Below are positions 43,492-53,193 of a stretch of DNA of 64,000 nt, piece by piece. The translations under genes were made by a program, and so were the position numbers. Position 1 is the stretch's first letter; every line of letters begins with the position of its first letter. A model generated the notes under the pieces. It was not told the DNA's origin, ran no database searches, and was given only the letters and a program-made list of their open reading frames with translations. This DNA is from an uncultured Eubacteriales bacterium (GTDB lineage: Bacteria; Bacillota; Clostridia; Christensenellales; Aristaeellaceae), in assembly GCA_902778055.1 (NCBI GenBank), contig CACYWL010000007.1, positions 62,001-126,000 on the forward strand. Direction: 5' to 3'.

Positions 43492-43788
43492 ATGTTTGAA
43501 CCCAAAATCCGCAATCGGCAGACTGATTTGCTGATGCAGGCTGTGCTGGTCCTTGAAAGCGAGGAGGATGCCTACCGTTTCTTTGAGGATTTGTGCACAA
43601 TTCCTGAAATCCGAAGCATAGCGCAGCGCCTGGAGGTTGCCTCGCTGTTGCGGAAAAAGGAAACCTACCAGAAGATCGCAGAGGAAACCGGTGCTTCCAG
43701 TGCAACTATCAGCCGCGTAAAGCGGTCTCTCAGCTATGGGGCGGACGGATATGACCGGGTTCTGGATAAGATCAAGCAAAGAAGCTGA
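43492..43788 (+). CDS. YerC/YecD family TrpR-related DNA-binding protein
   Basis: 98 residues, all helical. The TrpR-like helix-turn-helix is in AQRLEVASLLRKKETYQKIA and GASSATISRVKRSLSYGADG (about 45-87), the signature of the YerC/YecD family found in Firmicutes, often beside pcrA or histidine genes. The N-terminal helices mediate dimerisation in TrpR relatives. Role unknown; corepressor residues of TrpR are not obviously kept. It is about 130 bases upstream of pcrA and may share its transcript. Confidence 0.85.
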   Translation: MFEPKIRNRQTDLLMQAVLVLESEEDAYRFFEDLCTIPEIRSIAQRLEVASLLRKKETYQKIAEETGASSATISRVKRSLSYGADGYDRVLDKIKQRS

Positions 43789-43916
43789 CGGAACGATTTG
43801 CTTTTTCCGGGGTGCTGCTCCGGAAATGAACCATGGAACCAGTTCTCCTGAGCGAAATGAAACGGATGCGTGGGAATCGTATTTTATACAGAGCATAGAA
43901 AAGGAACAACATCATC

Positions 43917-46223
43917 ATGGATTTAAGCGGACTGAACAGGGAACAGAGACTGGCAGCGGAGACACTGGAAGGCCCGGTTTTGATTCTGGCAGGAGCAGGG
44001 AGCGGAAAGACAAGAGCATTAACCTACCGTGTTGCAAATTTGATAGATCATGGTGTCCCTGCATACAGTATTCTTGCGCTGACCTTTACAAATAAGGCAG
44101 CGAAGGAGATGAAGGACCGGATCGCCGGGCTTCTTGCGCCTGATGCAGTGAATGATGCCTGGATCGGAACTTTTCACTCCACGTGCGCCCGGATTTTAAG
44201 ACGGGATATTGAAAAGCTTGGCTATACACGCTCCTTCGTGATTTATGATGATGATGATCAGACTGCTGTGATCCGGGAAGTGATGAAGCGTCTGAACATC
44301 GATGACAAGTATATACAGACCAGAGAAGTGAAGAGCAGGATCAGTGACGCTAAGAACAAGCTTCTGAATCCGGATGAATGGTTCATGCAAACCTCGCGGG
44401 ATCATCGGACTTCCATGATTCACGATATTATGTGCGAGTATGAGAAGCGGCTGAAAGCTCTTAATGCGCTTGATTTTGACGATCTTTTGATTCGTACGCT
44501 GGAGCTGCTCGCCGGCCATCCGCCCGTGCTTCAAAGCTATCGAAACCGCTTCAGGTATGTTCTTGTGGATGAATACCAGGACACAAACAAAGCCCAGTAT
44601 GAGCTGATTCGTTTGCTGACAGCGGAAAGCCGAAACCTTTGCGTGGTGGGCGACGATGATCAGAGTATTTACGGCTGGCGCGGCGCCGATATCCGGAACA
44701 TTCTGGATTTTGAGAAGGATTATCCCGATGCCAGGGTGATCAAGCTGGAGCAGAACTACAGGAGTACTTCCACGATTCTCGATGCGGCAAATCAGGTGAT
44801 TGCCCATAACAGCGGCCGAAAGGACAAAATGCTCTGGACCCAGATCGGTGAAGGAGAAAAGATACACGTTTTTGCCGCGACGGATGAAAGAGATGAAGCC
44901 GCCTGGATTGCGGATACAATCCGCAGGCTTGCGGGGAGCGGTGAAAAAGCAGGAGATTCTGCTGTTCTTTACAGGACCAATGCTCAAAGCCGTGTGCTGG
45001 AAGAAATGCTGATGAGAGCCGGGATACCCTACAAGGTTTTCGGCGGGCAAAAGTTCTATGAGCGAAAGGAAATCAAGGATATTATTGCCTATCTTCGCGT
45101 CATCGCGAATCCGGCGGATGATATCAGCCTCCGAAGAATCATCAATATTCCCAGAAGATCGATCGGAGACAGCACAGTGCAGGAGCTTCTGAATCATGCG
45201 GAAGCTCAGGGAATGCCGCTGTACAGCGCTATGAGCGATCTTCCTCCGTCGCTTGGGAGCAGGCCGAGAAAATGCGTGACGGATTTTTTCACAATGATGA
45301 CGCTGCTGAGCGCGCTGAAGGATACGATGCCTCTGGAGGAATTCGTTGATGAACTGATTCAGCGAACCGGGCTGCGGGAGCAGTATGAAAAGGATACCAG
45401 CGATGAGGCCAGGGCGCGTACGGAGAATATGGATGAATTCATGGGAGCCATTCATGAATTCGCCGAAATGAGTGAGAATCCAACCCTGGAAAGCTATCTG
45501 GAAAATGTCGCACTGGTGACGGATCTGGACCGGGTGGAAGACGACCGGGGCTTTGTCACCCTGATGACCCTCCACTCTGCCAAGGGACTTGAATTTCAGA
45601 ATGTTTTTATCTCCGGTGTGGAGGAAAACATCTTTCCGAGCAGCAGAAGCCTGGATAATGAGGCCCGCCTGGAAGAAGAGCGAAGGCTGATGTATGTCGG
45701 CATTACGCGCGCCAGGCGGAGACTGTTTCTTTCCAGAGCCCGGGAAAGGATGATTTACAATCAGTCGAGCTATAACCCGCCCAGCCGTTTTCTCGCGGAA
45801 ATTCCGGAGAGACTTATTGATACGGCCGGCTCCGGGCGGAGAGAGGCAGCCTTTGGTAAGGTGCCTGCCGCACGTACCGGAAGAAGCGGCTATGGCGGAA
45901 GAAGCGCCGGAGGAAGTTCAAAAGCTCAGATCCCGGTCACGCAAATTGGCAAGCCGCATCTTACCTTCAAAGGGAAAACACTTGATCAGATACCCGGTGT
46001 AACAAAGGGTTTCTTGCCCAGCAAGGCCCGGGAAGAAAACTCCAGTGCCATAAGCAGGCTTTTTCAGCCAGGAGAACGTGTCCTGCATCGTAAGTTCGGA
46101 GCCGGAGTGGTTCGTGAGATTACTGGCCATGGCGCAGATGCAAGGATCCGGATTGAGTTTACAGCCTATGGTCTGAAAGAATTCGCCCTGAGTATCGCAC
46201 CCATTGTGAAGCTGGAGGACTGA
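43917..46223 (+). CDS. pcrA: ATP-dependent DNA helicase PcrA (UvrD/Rep family)
   Basis: 768 residues. SF1 motifs in order: Q motif LNREQRLAAE, Walker A GAGSGKT (26-32), motif Ia LTFTNKAAKEMKDRI, motif II VDEYQDTN, motif III VVGDDDQSIYGWRGA, motif IV LEQNYRST, motif V VTLMTLHSAKGLEF and motif VI RLMYVGITRARRRL. A Gly/Ser/Arg-rich linker (about 640-680) leads to the PcrA-type Tudor-like end HRKFGAGVVREITG. 3'-5' helicase in repair, replication-conflict and rolling-circle processes. Head of the pcrA-ligA pair as in Bacillus. Confidence 0.96.
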   Translation: MDLSGLNREQRLAAETLEGPVLILAGAGSGKTRALTYRVANLIDHGVPAYSILALTFTNKAAKEMKDRIAGLLAPDAVNDAWIGTFHSTCARILRRDIEKLGYTRSFVIYDDDDQTAVIREVMKRLNIDDKYIQTREVKSRISDAKNKLLNPDEWFMQTSRDHRTSMIHDIMCEYEKRLKALNALDFDDLLIRTLELLAGHPPVLQSYRNRFRYVLVDEYQDTNKAQYELIRLLTAESRNLCVVGDDDQSIYGWRGADIRNILDFEKDYPDARVIKLEQNYRSTSTILDAANQVIAHNSGRKDKMLWTQIGEGEKIHVFAATDERDEAAWIADTIRRLAGSGEKAGDSAVLYRTNAQSRVLEEMLMRAGIPYKVFGGQKFYERKEIKDIIAYLRVIANPADDISLRRIINIPRRSIGDSTVQELLNHAEAQGMPLYSAMSDLPPSLGSRPRKCVTDFFTMMTLLSALKDTMPLEEFVDELIQRTGLREQYEKDTSDEARARTENMDEFMGAIHEFAEMSENPTLESYLENVALVTDLDRVEDDRGFVTLMTLHSAKGLEFQNVFISGVEENIFPSSRSLDNEARLEEERRLMYVGITRARRRLFLSRARERMIYNQSSYNPPSRFLAEIPERLIDTAGSGRREAAFGKVPAARTGRSGYGGRSAGGSSKAQIPVTQIGKPHLTFKGKTLDQIPGVTKGFLPSKAREENSSAISRLFQPGERVLHRKFGAGVVREITGHGADARIRIEFTAYGLKEFALSIAPIVKLED

Positions 46224-46243
46224 AGGAAGCATCAGGAGAACGG

Positions 46244-48226
46244 ATGATGACCGAGAATAAATCCATGCAGCGCATGCGCGAGCTGGTGGACCGTCTGAAG
46301 GAAACCAGCTATGCCTATTATGTGCTCGATAATCCAATCATATCTGATATGCAGTGGGATCAGCTTTACGATGAGCTGAAATCTCTCGAAGCGGTTACCG
46401 GAACAGTGCTGCCGGATTCTCCGACGCGTCAGGTTGGCGGAGAGCTGCTGAAGGGATTTGAGCCTCATACGCACATCTCACGCCTATGGAGTATGGATAA
46501 AGTCCAGAGCTTCGAGGAACTGGATGCCTGGATCGCCAGAACCGAGAAGCTGGCCGGAAGAACCGGCCTGCAGTATTACGTGGAATACAAGTTTGACGGG
46601 CTGACGATCAATCTTACTTATGATCAGGGGAGACTGATCCAGGCGGCTACCCGGGGAAACGGGATTACGGGAGAAGCGATTCTGCCGCAGGCATTGACCA
46701 TTCACTCCATTCCCAGGGAAATACCCTACCGGGGACTCATGGAGATTCAGGGCGAATGTATCATGCGTCTGAGTACGCTTGAAAAATACAACAAAACCGC
46801 CAAAGTTCCCCTGAAAAATGCCCGAAACGCAGCGGCAGGCGCGTTGAGAAATCTGGATCCGGCAGTGACAGCCTCCAGGCATCTTGATGCATTCTTTTAT
46901 CAGGTCGGGACCATCGAAAACCCTCCTTTTTCCACGCAGCCCGAAATGATCGATTTTATCCGCCGGAACGGATTTCAGGTCAGTCCTTATCTGGGCAGCG
47001 GGACAGGCCGCGCCGAACTGGAAAAGCGAATTCAGGAAATCGGAGACAGGCGCAGCAGCCTCGACTGGCTGATCGACGGCGTCGTGATCAAGGTGGGGGA
47101 TACCAGGCTTCGGGAGCAGATGGGCTTTACGGAAAAGTTTCCCCGATGGGCCGTGGCCTACAAGTTTGAAGCGGAAGAGTGTGTAACCAGGCTTGAGAAG
47201 GTCACATGGGAGTTGGGGCGTACCGGGAAACTGACCCCGCTCGCCCATGTTGCACCGGTCGATTTTTACGGGGTTACTGTCCGAAAAGCCACGCTGAATA
47301 ATCTTGCCGACATTCGCCGGAAGGACGTGGCAGTCGGCTGCGACGTCTGGATACGCCGAAGCAACGATGTGATTCCTGAAATTATGGGCCGGGCCGGTGA
47401 GCCGGGCAAACATGAGGAGCCGATAGAACCGCCTGCAGTATGCCCGGCATGCGGGAGCCCGCTGATCACCCGGGGAGCGCATCTGTTCTGCATGAACAGG
47501 GAAAGCTGCAAGCCTCAGGCTGTTGCGCGAATCGCTCATTTTGCCAGCCGCGAAGCCATGGATATCGACGGTCTGAGCGAGAAGACGGCAGAGCAGCTTT
47601 ATGATTTCTGTCATGTTCGTGTTCCCAGCGATCTCTACGGACTGCTTCCCATGGATCTTCTGATGCTGGAAGGCTTCAAGGAAAAAAAGGCAATGAACCT
47701 GCTTGAAGCCCTGGAAAAGAGTAAAAAGTGCGAACTGGATGCCTTTCTGTTTGCTCTTGGAATCCCGAATGTCGGAAGGAAAACAGCGAGGGATCTGGCC
47801 AATCAATTCAGAACGCTGGCCCGGGTGCAGGCGGCGTCCGCCAAAGAATTGCTGGCGATTCCGGATGTGGGCGAGATCGTGGCTCAAAGCGTGACCGAGT
47901 TTTTCAGCTTCGAAGAAAATCGGAATATGATCTCCAGACTCCTGCAAGCCGGCGTCATTCCCCGTGAAGCTCAGGGAAATGCTGACGGCCCCTTTCGGGG
48001 AATGAGCATTGTGGTCACAGGAACATTGCCCAATCTGAGCCGGAAACAGGCGGAGGATTTGATCCGCGCGAACGGCGGAACGGCGGCGGGCTCCGTCAGC
48101 AAAAAAACCGCATTTGTCGTCGTTGGAGAAGATGCCGGCAGCAAACTGGCAAAAGCCCAATCCCTTGGCATAGAAACCATCGGAGAGGAAGAATTTGTTC
48201 TGCGCTGCGGCGGAAGAACGCAATAA
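46244..48226 (+). CDS. ligA: NAD-dependent DNA ligase
   Basis: 660 residues. Domain Ia (about 1-70) has YYVLDNPIISDMQWDQLYDEL for NAD binding. The adenylation domain carries Lys116 in EYKFDG. An OB fold (about 315-395) is followed by a four-cysteine zinc finger (CPACGSP and CMNRESC), helix-hairpin-helix repeats (LGIPNVGRKTARDL, IPDVGEIVAQSV) and a C-terminal BRCT domain (about 585-660). It seals Okazaki fragments and repair nicks. Twenty bases after pcrA; AGGAG precedes the ATG. Confidence 0.96.
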   Translation: MMTENKSMQRMRELVDRLKETSYAYYVLDNPIISDMQWDQLYDELKSLEAVTGTVLPDSPTRQVGGELLKGFEPHTHISRLWSMDKVQSFEELDAWIARTEKLAGRTGLQYYVEYKFDGLTINLTYDQGRLIQAATRGNGITGEAILPQALTIHSIPREIPYRGLMEIQGECIMRLSTLEKYNKTAKVPLKNARNAAAGALRNLDPAVTASRHLDAFFYQVGTIENPPFSTQPEMIDFIRRNGFQVSPYLGSGTGRAELEKRIQEIGDRRSSLDWLIDGVVIKVGDTRLREQMGFTEKFPRWAVAYKFEAEECVTRLEKVTWELGRTGKLTPLAHVAPVDFYGVTVRKATLNNLADIRRKDVAVGCDVWIRRSNDVIPEIMGRAGEPGKHEEPIEPPAVCPACGSPLITRGAHLFCMNRESCKPQAVARIAHFASREAMDIDGLSEKTAEQLYDFCHVRVPSDLYGLLPMDLLMLEGFKEKKAMNLLEALEKSKKCELDAFLFALGIPNVGRKTARDLANQFRTLARVQAASAKELLAIPDVGEIVAQSVTEFFSFEENRNMISRLLQAGVIPREAQGNADGPFRGMSIVVTGTLPNLSRKQAEDLIRANGGTAAGSVSKKTAFVVVGEDAGSKLAKAQSLGIETIGEEEFVLRCGGRTQ

Positions 48227-48301
48227 TGGACGACCGTCCGGCAGCAGCCGGCGCAGCCGGTTATTCGGGGGAATTCTCCTCCGGGAAAGAAAGGAAAGAA
48301 A

Positions 48302-48979
48302 ATGTTCAGAAACATCAGTGGATGGGTCAGCAGTTTTCGGATTGATCCGTTGGGGACGCTGCTGGAAATCGCCTTCATGATCATCGCGCTTCTTCTGAGT
48401 CTGATCCTGCATGAAATAGGTCATGCGGTGGTGGCGCTCAGATGCGGGGATCCTACCGCAAAGTGGATGGGCCGGATTTCGCTGGATCCGAGAAAACACC
48501 TTGACCCTATCGGAATGATCTGTATGTTCTTCCTTGGGATCGGATGGGCCAGACCCGTTCCGGTCAATCCGAACAATTTCAGGCATCGGAACCGGGATAT
48601 GATTCTGGTTTCCTTCGCGGGAATCTTTGTCAATCTGATTCTTTTTCTGGTCTCCACTTTTCTGTACGTGCTCTGCTTCCACAGCAATCATACGGTTGTC
48701 CGTTATCTTCAGCATTTTCTGGAGATCCTTCTGAGCTACAATATCTCTCTGGCGGTTTTCAACCTGGTCCCTGTTCCTCCTCTGGACGGTTACCGGCTCG
48801 TGAACCAGATCTTCTTCAGAGGAAACCTGGACAGGAGCATGAATCCGCAGACAATGCAGATCATTCATTTTGCCTTCCTGTTCGTTTGCCTGAGCGGCGT
48901 GCTCAGTACGGCATTCAGCCGGGTCTGCAGTTTCTTCATGATCAATACTGTGAATCTGTTCGCCAATCTTCTGTTCTGA
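48302..48979 (+). CDS. Site-2 protease family (M50) membrane metalloprotease
   Basis: 225 residues with about five to six membrane spans. The zinc site is HEIGH (His37, Glu38, His41) within an early transmembrane helix, and the third ligand is in NLVPVPPLDGYRLVN (about 157-171), the NxxPxPxxDG pattern. Length and layout fit the short, PDZ-less branch common in Firmicutes upstream of scpA (YwhC/YydH-like). Substrate unknown. Site GAAAGGAAAG before the ATG. Located between ligA and scpA in a run of same-strand genes. Confidence 0.88.
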   Translation: MFRNISGWVSSFRIDPLGTLLEIAFMIIALLLSLILHEIGHAVVALRCGDPTAKWMGRISLDPRKHLDPIGMICMFFLGIGWARPVPVNPNNFRHRNRDMILVSFAGIFVNLILFLVSTFLYVLCFHSNHTVVRYLQHFLEILLSYNISLAVFNLVPVPPLDGYRLVNQIFFRGNLDRSMNPQTMQIIHFAFLFVCLSGVLSTAFSRVCSFFMINTVNLFANLLF

Positions 48980-48998
48980 GCAGGAGTATTTGATTCGT

Positions 48999-49928
48999 AT
49001 GATGATGAATTTTCGGCTGAAGGATTTTGACGGGCCTCTGGATCTCCTGCTGACGCTGGTCGGGAAGGCGCAGATCGATATCAAGGAGATCTTTGTCAGT
49101 GACATTACTGACCAGTACCTTTCCATTGTCCGGAACGCCCCCGACCTCGATATGGATGAAGCCAGCGATTTTCTGGTGATGGCTGCCACGCTTGTTGAAA
49201 TCAAGAGCCGCGCCATGCTGCCCAGGCCGCCCGCTCCGGAGGAAGGGGAGGAAGATCCGGAAACGGAGCTGATTCGGCGCCTGGAAGAGTATCGGCGTTA
49301 TAAGGAGAGCGCGGAGGAACTTCGCGATTTTGAGGAAGCGGCAAAGCATGTATTTACAAAGCTTCCGGAGGAATATCCGCTGCCGCCGCAGGAGGTAGAG
49401 CTGACGGGCCTTACCCTTCAGGGGCTCACCGAAGCTTTTTTAAGGATCTGGGCGCGAAAGCCCGATGCTGAAGAGGAAACTGTCAATCACTATGCTCCCC
49501 GTGATATTCACAGAGATCAGCACACCGTTCAGGAATGCATGCTTGCACTGATCCATACGATCCGCAGGAAGAAGCGAATGCTTTTCACGGAAGCCTTCTC
49601 CGACGCTCCTTCAAAGGAAGAAGTTGTAACCTATTTCCTGGCGGTGCTTGAACTGCTCAAGCTGGGGCAGATGCACATCCTGCAGGGCAGCATTTACGGT
49701 GAAATTGAGCTCATTGCAGGTAAGGCTCCCTATGTCGAGCTGCCAGAGGAAAAGCCGGAAGGAAAGCCAAAGGGACGAAAGAGAAGAAAAGCCGAAGCGA
49801 ACGGGGAAGAGGCCGGGCCTGCAGCATTTGGTGAAAACAATCCCGAAGGTTTCAGCCTCCCGCCGGATTCGACAGATCACACGTCTTTGGATGAGACGGG
49901 ACTGTTGATCAGCAGCGCAGACGAATAA
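48999..49928 (+). CDS. scpA: Segregation and condensation protein A
   Basis: 309 residues. The kleisin N-terminus has KDFDGPLDLLLTLVGKAQIDI and ITDQYL, then ASDFLVMAATLVEIKSRAMLP. The C-terminal winged helix is in RRKKRMLFTEAF and VTYFLAVLELLKLGQMHI. ScpA bridges the SMC head domains and binds ScpB. About 70 extra residues after the winged helix form a Lys/Glu/Pro-rich tail (PEEKPEGKPKGRKRRKAE), which is longer than in Bacillus ScpA (about 250). Start: ATG 48999, twelve bases after AGGAG; TTG 48990 is the alternative. Confidence 0.92.
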   Translation: MMMNFRLKDFDGPLDLLLTLVGKAQIDIKEIFVSDITDQYLSIVRNAPDLDMDEASDFLVMAATLVEIKSRAMLPRPPAPEEGEEDPETELIRRLEEYRRYKESAEELRDFEEAAKHVFTKLPEEYPLPPQEVELTGLTLQGLTEAFLRIWARKPDAEEETVNHYAPRDIHRDQHTVQECMLALIHTIRRKKRMLFTEAFSDAPSKEEVVTYFLAVLELLKLGQMHILQGSIYGEIELIAGKAPYVELPEEKPEGKPKGRKRRKAEANGEEAGPAAFGENNPEGFSLPPDSTDHTSLDETGLLISSADE

Positions 49929-49949
49929 TGACTGAAAGAAGGAAGCAGA

Positions 49950-50501
49950 TTGGAAGGAAACGAGAAGGGCCGGATTGAAGCGATTCTTTTTGTATCCGGA
50001 GATGCTGTGGAGATTCGGGATCTCGCCAGAGCTCTCGGGGAGGATGAAAAAAAAGTCCGGAAAACCCTGAACGATCTGGAAAGCGAATATGACTTCAACC
50101 AGCGCGGGTTCGTGATCAAACGCTTTGGAACAAAGGTGCAGCTTGCTACACGCCCGCTCTATGCAGAAGATGTTGTCCGACTGCTTCAGCCTGTTCAGAA
50201 GCAGAGCCTGAGCCAGGCAGCCATGGAAACGCTTGCGGTTGTCGCTTATAAACAGCCCGTTACCCGTGCGGAAGTCGAGCAGATCCGCGGCGTGAAATGT
50301 GACTACAGCCTTCAGAGCCTTACCCTGAAAGGATTGATTCAGGAGGTCGGCCGAAAGGAAACGATCGGAAGGCCTGTTCTTTTCGGCACAACCGATGAGT
50401 TCTTAAGCCGATTCGGGATTGAAAGTCTGGAGAACCTTCCCCCCCTTCCGGAGCCTGAAGCGGAAGAAAGCGGGGAGCCGCACGAGGAGCTGATTCCTTA
50501 A
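49950..50501 (+). CDS. scpB: Segregation and condensation protein B
   Basis: 183 residues. Two winged helices: GRIEAILFVSGDAVEIRDLA opens the first, and AAMETLAVVAYKQPVTRAEVEQIRGV (quoted in part) with LIQEVGRKETIGRPVLFGTT is the conserved ScpB C-terminal core. It dimerises and stabilises ScpA on SMC. Start is TTG 49950, with GAAGGAAG eight bases upstream; no ATG is near. It follows scpA by 21 bases. Confidence 0.94.
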   Translation: MEGNEKGRIEAILFVSGDAVEIRDLARALGEDEKKVRKTLNDLESEYDFNQRGFVIKRFGTKVQLATRPLYAEDVVRLLQPVQKQSLSQAAMETLAVVAYKQPVTRAEVEQIRGVKCDYSLQSLTLKGLIQEVGRKETIGRPVLFGTTDEFLSRFGIESLENLPPLPEPEAEESGEPHEELIP

Positions 50502-50599
50502 CCGATGTTATATCGGCTTTCGAAACATGAGGAACAAAGAGGAACTGACTCCGGGGTTTACGAATCAAGCTTCGGGGAGAATGATCTGAGGGTGAGACC

Positions 50600-52510
50600 A
50601 TGATATTGAGCGACAGGATTGAAAGCATGCTTGAAAAGGTGCAGAAGGCACCCAGGTATACCGGCGGAGAGATGAATACCAGCATTAAGGCCTGGGATGA
50701 AGCGCCGCTCCATTTCGTATTCTGTTTTCCGGATACCTATGAAGTCGGAATGAGCCATCTCGGAATGAAAATTCTGACGGGACTGATCAATGAACAGGAA
50801 TGGAGTCTCTGTGAGCGCTGCTTTATGCCCTGGGTGGACATGATCGCGCTGATGAAGGAGAATAAAGTGCCCCTGTTCAGCCTCGAAAGCAGGAGACCCC
50901 TGAAAGACTTTGACATCGTCGGGTTTACGCTGATGTACGAGATGAGCTACAGCAATGTGCTGGCCATGCTGGACATGGGCGGAATACCTGTGGAACGAAG
51001 GGATCGGGGAGAGCAGGATCCCATTGTGGTGGCGGGTGGCGGATGCGCTTCAAATCCTGAGCCGATTTCCGATTTCATAGATGCCTTTATGATCGGCGCA
51101 GGCGAAGAGGTTATGCTCGAGGTGAACCGCGTTGTTCTGGAGCGAAAGGAGAAGGGCTGGTCCAGGGAAGCCTGTCTGAAAAAACTCGCACAGCTTGAAG
51201 GCGTCTATGTGCCCTCGCTGTACGATGCAGAGTACAATCAGGACGGAACGCTGAAAGATTTCCGCCCCAATTGCCCGGAAGCTCCCGCGCGTGTGCGCAA
51301 GCGTTTCGTGGATAATCTGGACAAAGCCTTTTTTCCTTCAAAGGTGGCTGTGCCCTATACAGAGGTTGTCTTTGACCGGATTACCCTGGAAATCATGAGG
51401 GGATGCACCCGGGGATGCCGTTTCTGCCAGGCAGGCATGCTCTACCGTCCAGTGCGCGAGAGAAGCCTTGAAACACTTGTTCGTCAGGCAGAAACGCTGG
51501 TGGATGCCACAGGTTATGAGGAGATTTCCCTGAGCAGTCTCTCCAGCGGGGACTATTCCTGTCTTCCGGAGCTGATCCGGGAACTGATGCGCAGGATGAA
51601 GGACAGAAGAGTGTCCATCAGCCTCCCAAGTCTTCGGATTGACAGCGTTCTGAAGGAAAGCCTGGAGGAAACCCAGCAGGTCAAAAAAAGCAGCCTGACC
51701 TTTGCGCCGGAAGCCGGGACCCAGAGGCTTCGGGATGTGATCAATAAAGGCGTTACGGAAGAAGACCTGATCGAAAAGGCCAGAGATGCCTTTCAGGGCG
51801 GGTGGAGCAGTATCAAACTGTACTTTATGGATGGACTGCCTACGGAAACCACGGAGGATCTGGACGGGATCGCCGATCTGGCCCGGAAGGTTGTGGCAGA
51901 ATACTTCAAAGTGCCCAAGGGTGACAGGGCCAAAGGCCTTCGGGTCACCGTCAGCTGCAGCACCTTTGTGCCGAAGCCTCATACGCCCTTTCAATGGGCT
52001 GCACAGGACACAATCCCGGTCATCAATGAAAAACAGGAGCATCTCCGGGAGGTTTTGAAGATCAAAGGGGTCACCTTTAACTGGCACGCACCGCATCTGA
52101 GTTATCTTGAGGCCTGTTTCTCCCGCGGAGACCGCCGCATCGGACGCGTGCTGAAAAGAGCGTGGGAACGCGGCTGCATGCTTGACGGATGGAATGATCA
52201 GTTTAAATTTGACGTGTGGATGGCCGCGTTTGACGACTGCGGACTGGATCCCGCTTTTTATGCTAACCGTGTTCGCAGAAAAGAGGAGCTGCTGCCCTGG
52301 GATTTCCTCGACTGCGGAATTACCAAAGAATTTCTTTGGCGTGAAAAGGAAAAGAGCGATCGGGCAGAGGTTACGAGGGACTGCCGTCAGGGCTGCAACG
52401 GATGCGGTATTCAGAGATTTGCCGGGCTTTGTGCCTATGCGGATCCCAAAAGAAGAAATGCTCCGTCCCCCAGTCTGCTGCCCTATGTGCCGGAAGGAGA
52501 CGAATGCTGA
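50600..52510 (+). CDS. B12-binding radical SAM protein, TIGR03960 family
   Basis: 636 residues. An N-terminal B12-binding-like domain (about 30-180: FCFPDTYEVGMSHLGMKIL, VAGGGCASNPEPISDF) precedes a radical SAM barrel with MRGCTRGCRFCQAG (Cys269, Cys273, Cys276) and SLPSLRIDS. A C-terminal extension contains CRQGCNGCGIQRFAGLC, possible extra cluster ligands. In Clostridia it occurs almost always with a DUF2344 gene, which here overlaps its stop. In some organisms the two domains are fused. The reaction is unknown; the context next to RNase G and MiaB suggests RNA or translation-linked modification, which is inference. Confidence 0.88.
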   Translation: MILSDRIESMLEKVQKAPRYTGGEMNTSIKAWDEAPLHFVFCFPDTYEVGMSHLGMKILTGLINEQEWSLCERCFMPWVDMIALMKENKVPLFSLESRRPLKDFDIVGFTLMYEMSYSNVLAMLDMGGIPVERRDRGEQDPIVVAGGGCASNPEPISDFIDAFMIGAGEEVMLEVNRVVLERKEKGWSREACLKKLAQLEGVYVPSLYDAEYNQDGTLKDFRPNCPEAPARVRKRFVDNLDKAFFPSKVAVPYTEVVFDRITLEIMRGCTRGCRFCQAGMLYRPVRERSLETLVRQAETLVDATGYEEISLSSLSSGDYSCLPELIRELMRRMKDRRVSISLPSLRIDSVLKESLEETQQVKKSSLTFAPEAGTQRLRDVINKGVTEEDLIEKARDAFQGGWSSIKLYFMDGLPTETTEDLDGIADLARKVVAEYFKVPKGDRAKGLRVTVSCSTFVPKPHTPFQWAAQDTIPVINEKQEHLREVLKIKGVTFNWHAPHLSYLEACFSRGDRRIGRVLKRAWERGCMLDGWNDQFKFDVWMAAFDDCGLDPAFYANRVRRKEELLPWDFLDCGITKEFLWREKEKSDRAEVTRDCRQGCNGCGIQRFAGLCAYADPKRRNAPSPSLLPYVPEGDEC

Positions 52511-53190
52511 TGCGAATGCTGGGTGTGTTTCAAAAGAGCGAACGGGTTCGCCATATCGGGCATCTGGACATCCAGAGAGCTGTTCAGCGGGGCCTTCGCC
52601 GCAGCGGTCTTCCGGTCGCTTATTCCAATGGCTTCAATCCTCACATTCTCGTGACCTTTGCATCCGCCCTGAGCACCGGCGCCTGCGGAAGACGGGAGAT
52701 CATGGATGTGAAAATGGCCGAAGAAGTCAGCGCGGAAGTATTTCTGAATCGGATGAACCTGGCCATGCCCCCGGAAATGCAGCTTTCCGAAGCCCGGGCG
52801 GTCGATGACCGGCATCCGGCCCTGATGGCCTCTTTACGGGCCGGAATGTATGAAATGATCCTCCGGGATAAAGATCAGGCGCAGAAACTGATTTCTTCCA
52901 TCGAGCCCATGATGGGCCGGGAGGAAATCCGGGTGCCGAGAAAGACAAAATCCGGAATCCGGGAAGTGGATATGAAACCGCTGATTTTTTCTCTCCGCGG
53001 AGAGGAAAGCACTCTTTTTGCCACACTGATGCTCACAGAAAGGGAAAGCTGCAAGCCGGCGATGATTCTGGACGGTCTGAAAAAGGAGGCCGGAATCCCT
53101 GAGGAGGAAGAGATCCGGACACTGATTGTCCGCACTCAGCTGCTTGGAGAAGACCTGGAAGGAAATCTGAAACCCCTGGAGACGCTTTAA
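52504..53190 (+). CDS. DUF2344 radical SAM partner protein (TIGR03936 type)
   Basis: 228 residues from ATG 52504 (226 from ATG 52510; AAGGAG at 52494-52499 serves both). The N-terminus has FQKSERVRHIGHLDIQRAVQ and RRSGLPVAYSNGFNPHI, the signature of DUF2344, which is thought to help the radical SAM enzyme bind its substrate. It is soluble, with two alpha/beta lobes; no cysteine-rich site. It overlaps the radical SAM stop and runs into the RNase G gene with a 3-base gap. Confidence 0.88.
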   Translation: MLMRMLGVFQKSERVRHIGHLDIQRAVQRGLRRSGLPVAYSNGFNPHILVTFASALSTGACGRREIMDVKMAEEVSAEVFLNRMNLAMPPEMQLSEARAVDDRHPALMASLRAGMYEMILRDKDQAQKLISSIEPMMGREEIRVPRKTKSGIREVDMKPLIFSLRGEESTLFATLMLTERESCKPAMILDGLKKEAGIPEEEEIRTLIVRTQLLGEDLEGNLKPLETL

Positions 53191-53193
53191 CTG

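Noticed and set aside
46484..49216. Very long open frame on the minus strand opposite ligA, the protease and scpA
   Set aside because: It lies fully antisense to three well-recognised genes, has no ribosome site and no recognisable domain. Such frames arise from the third-codon-position bias of the real genes.
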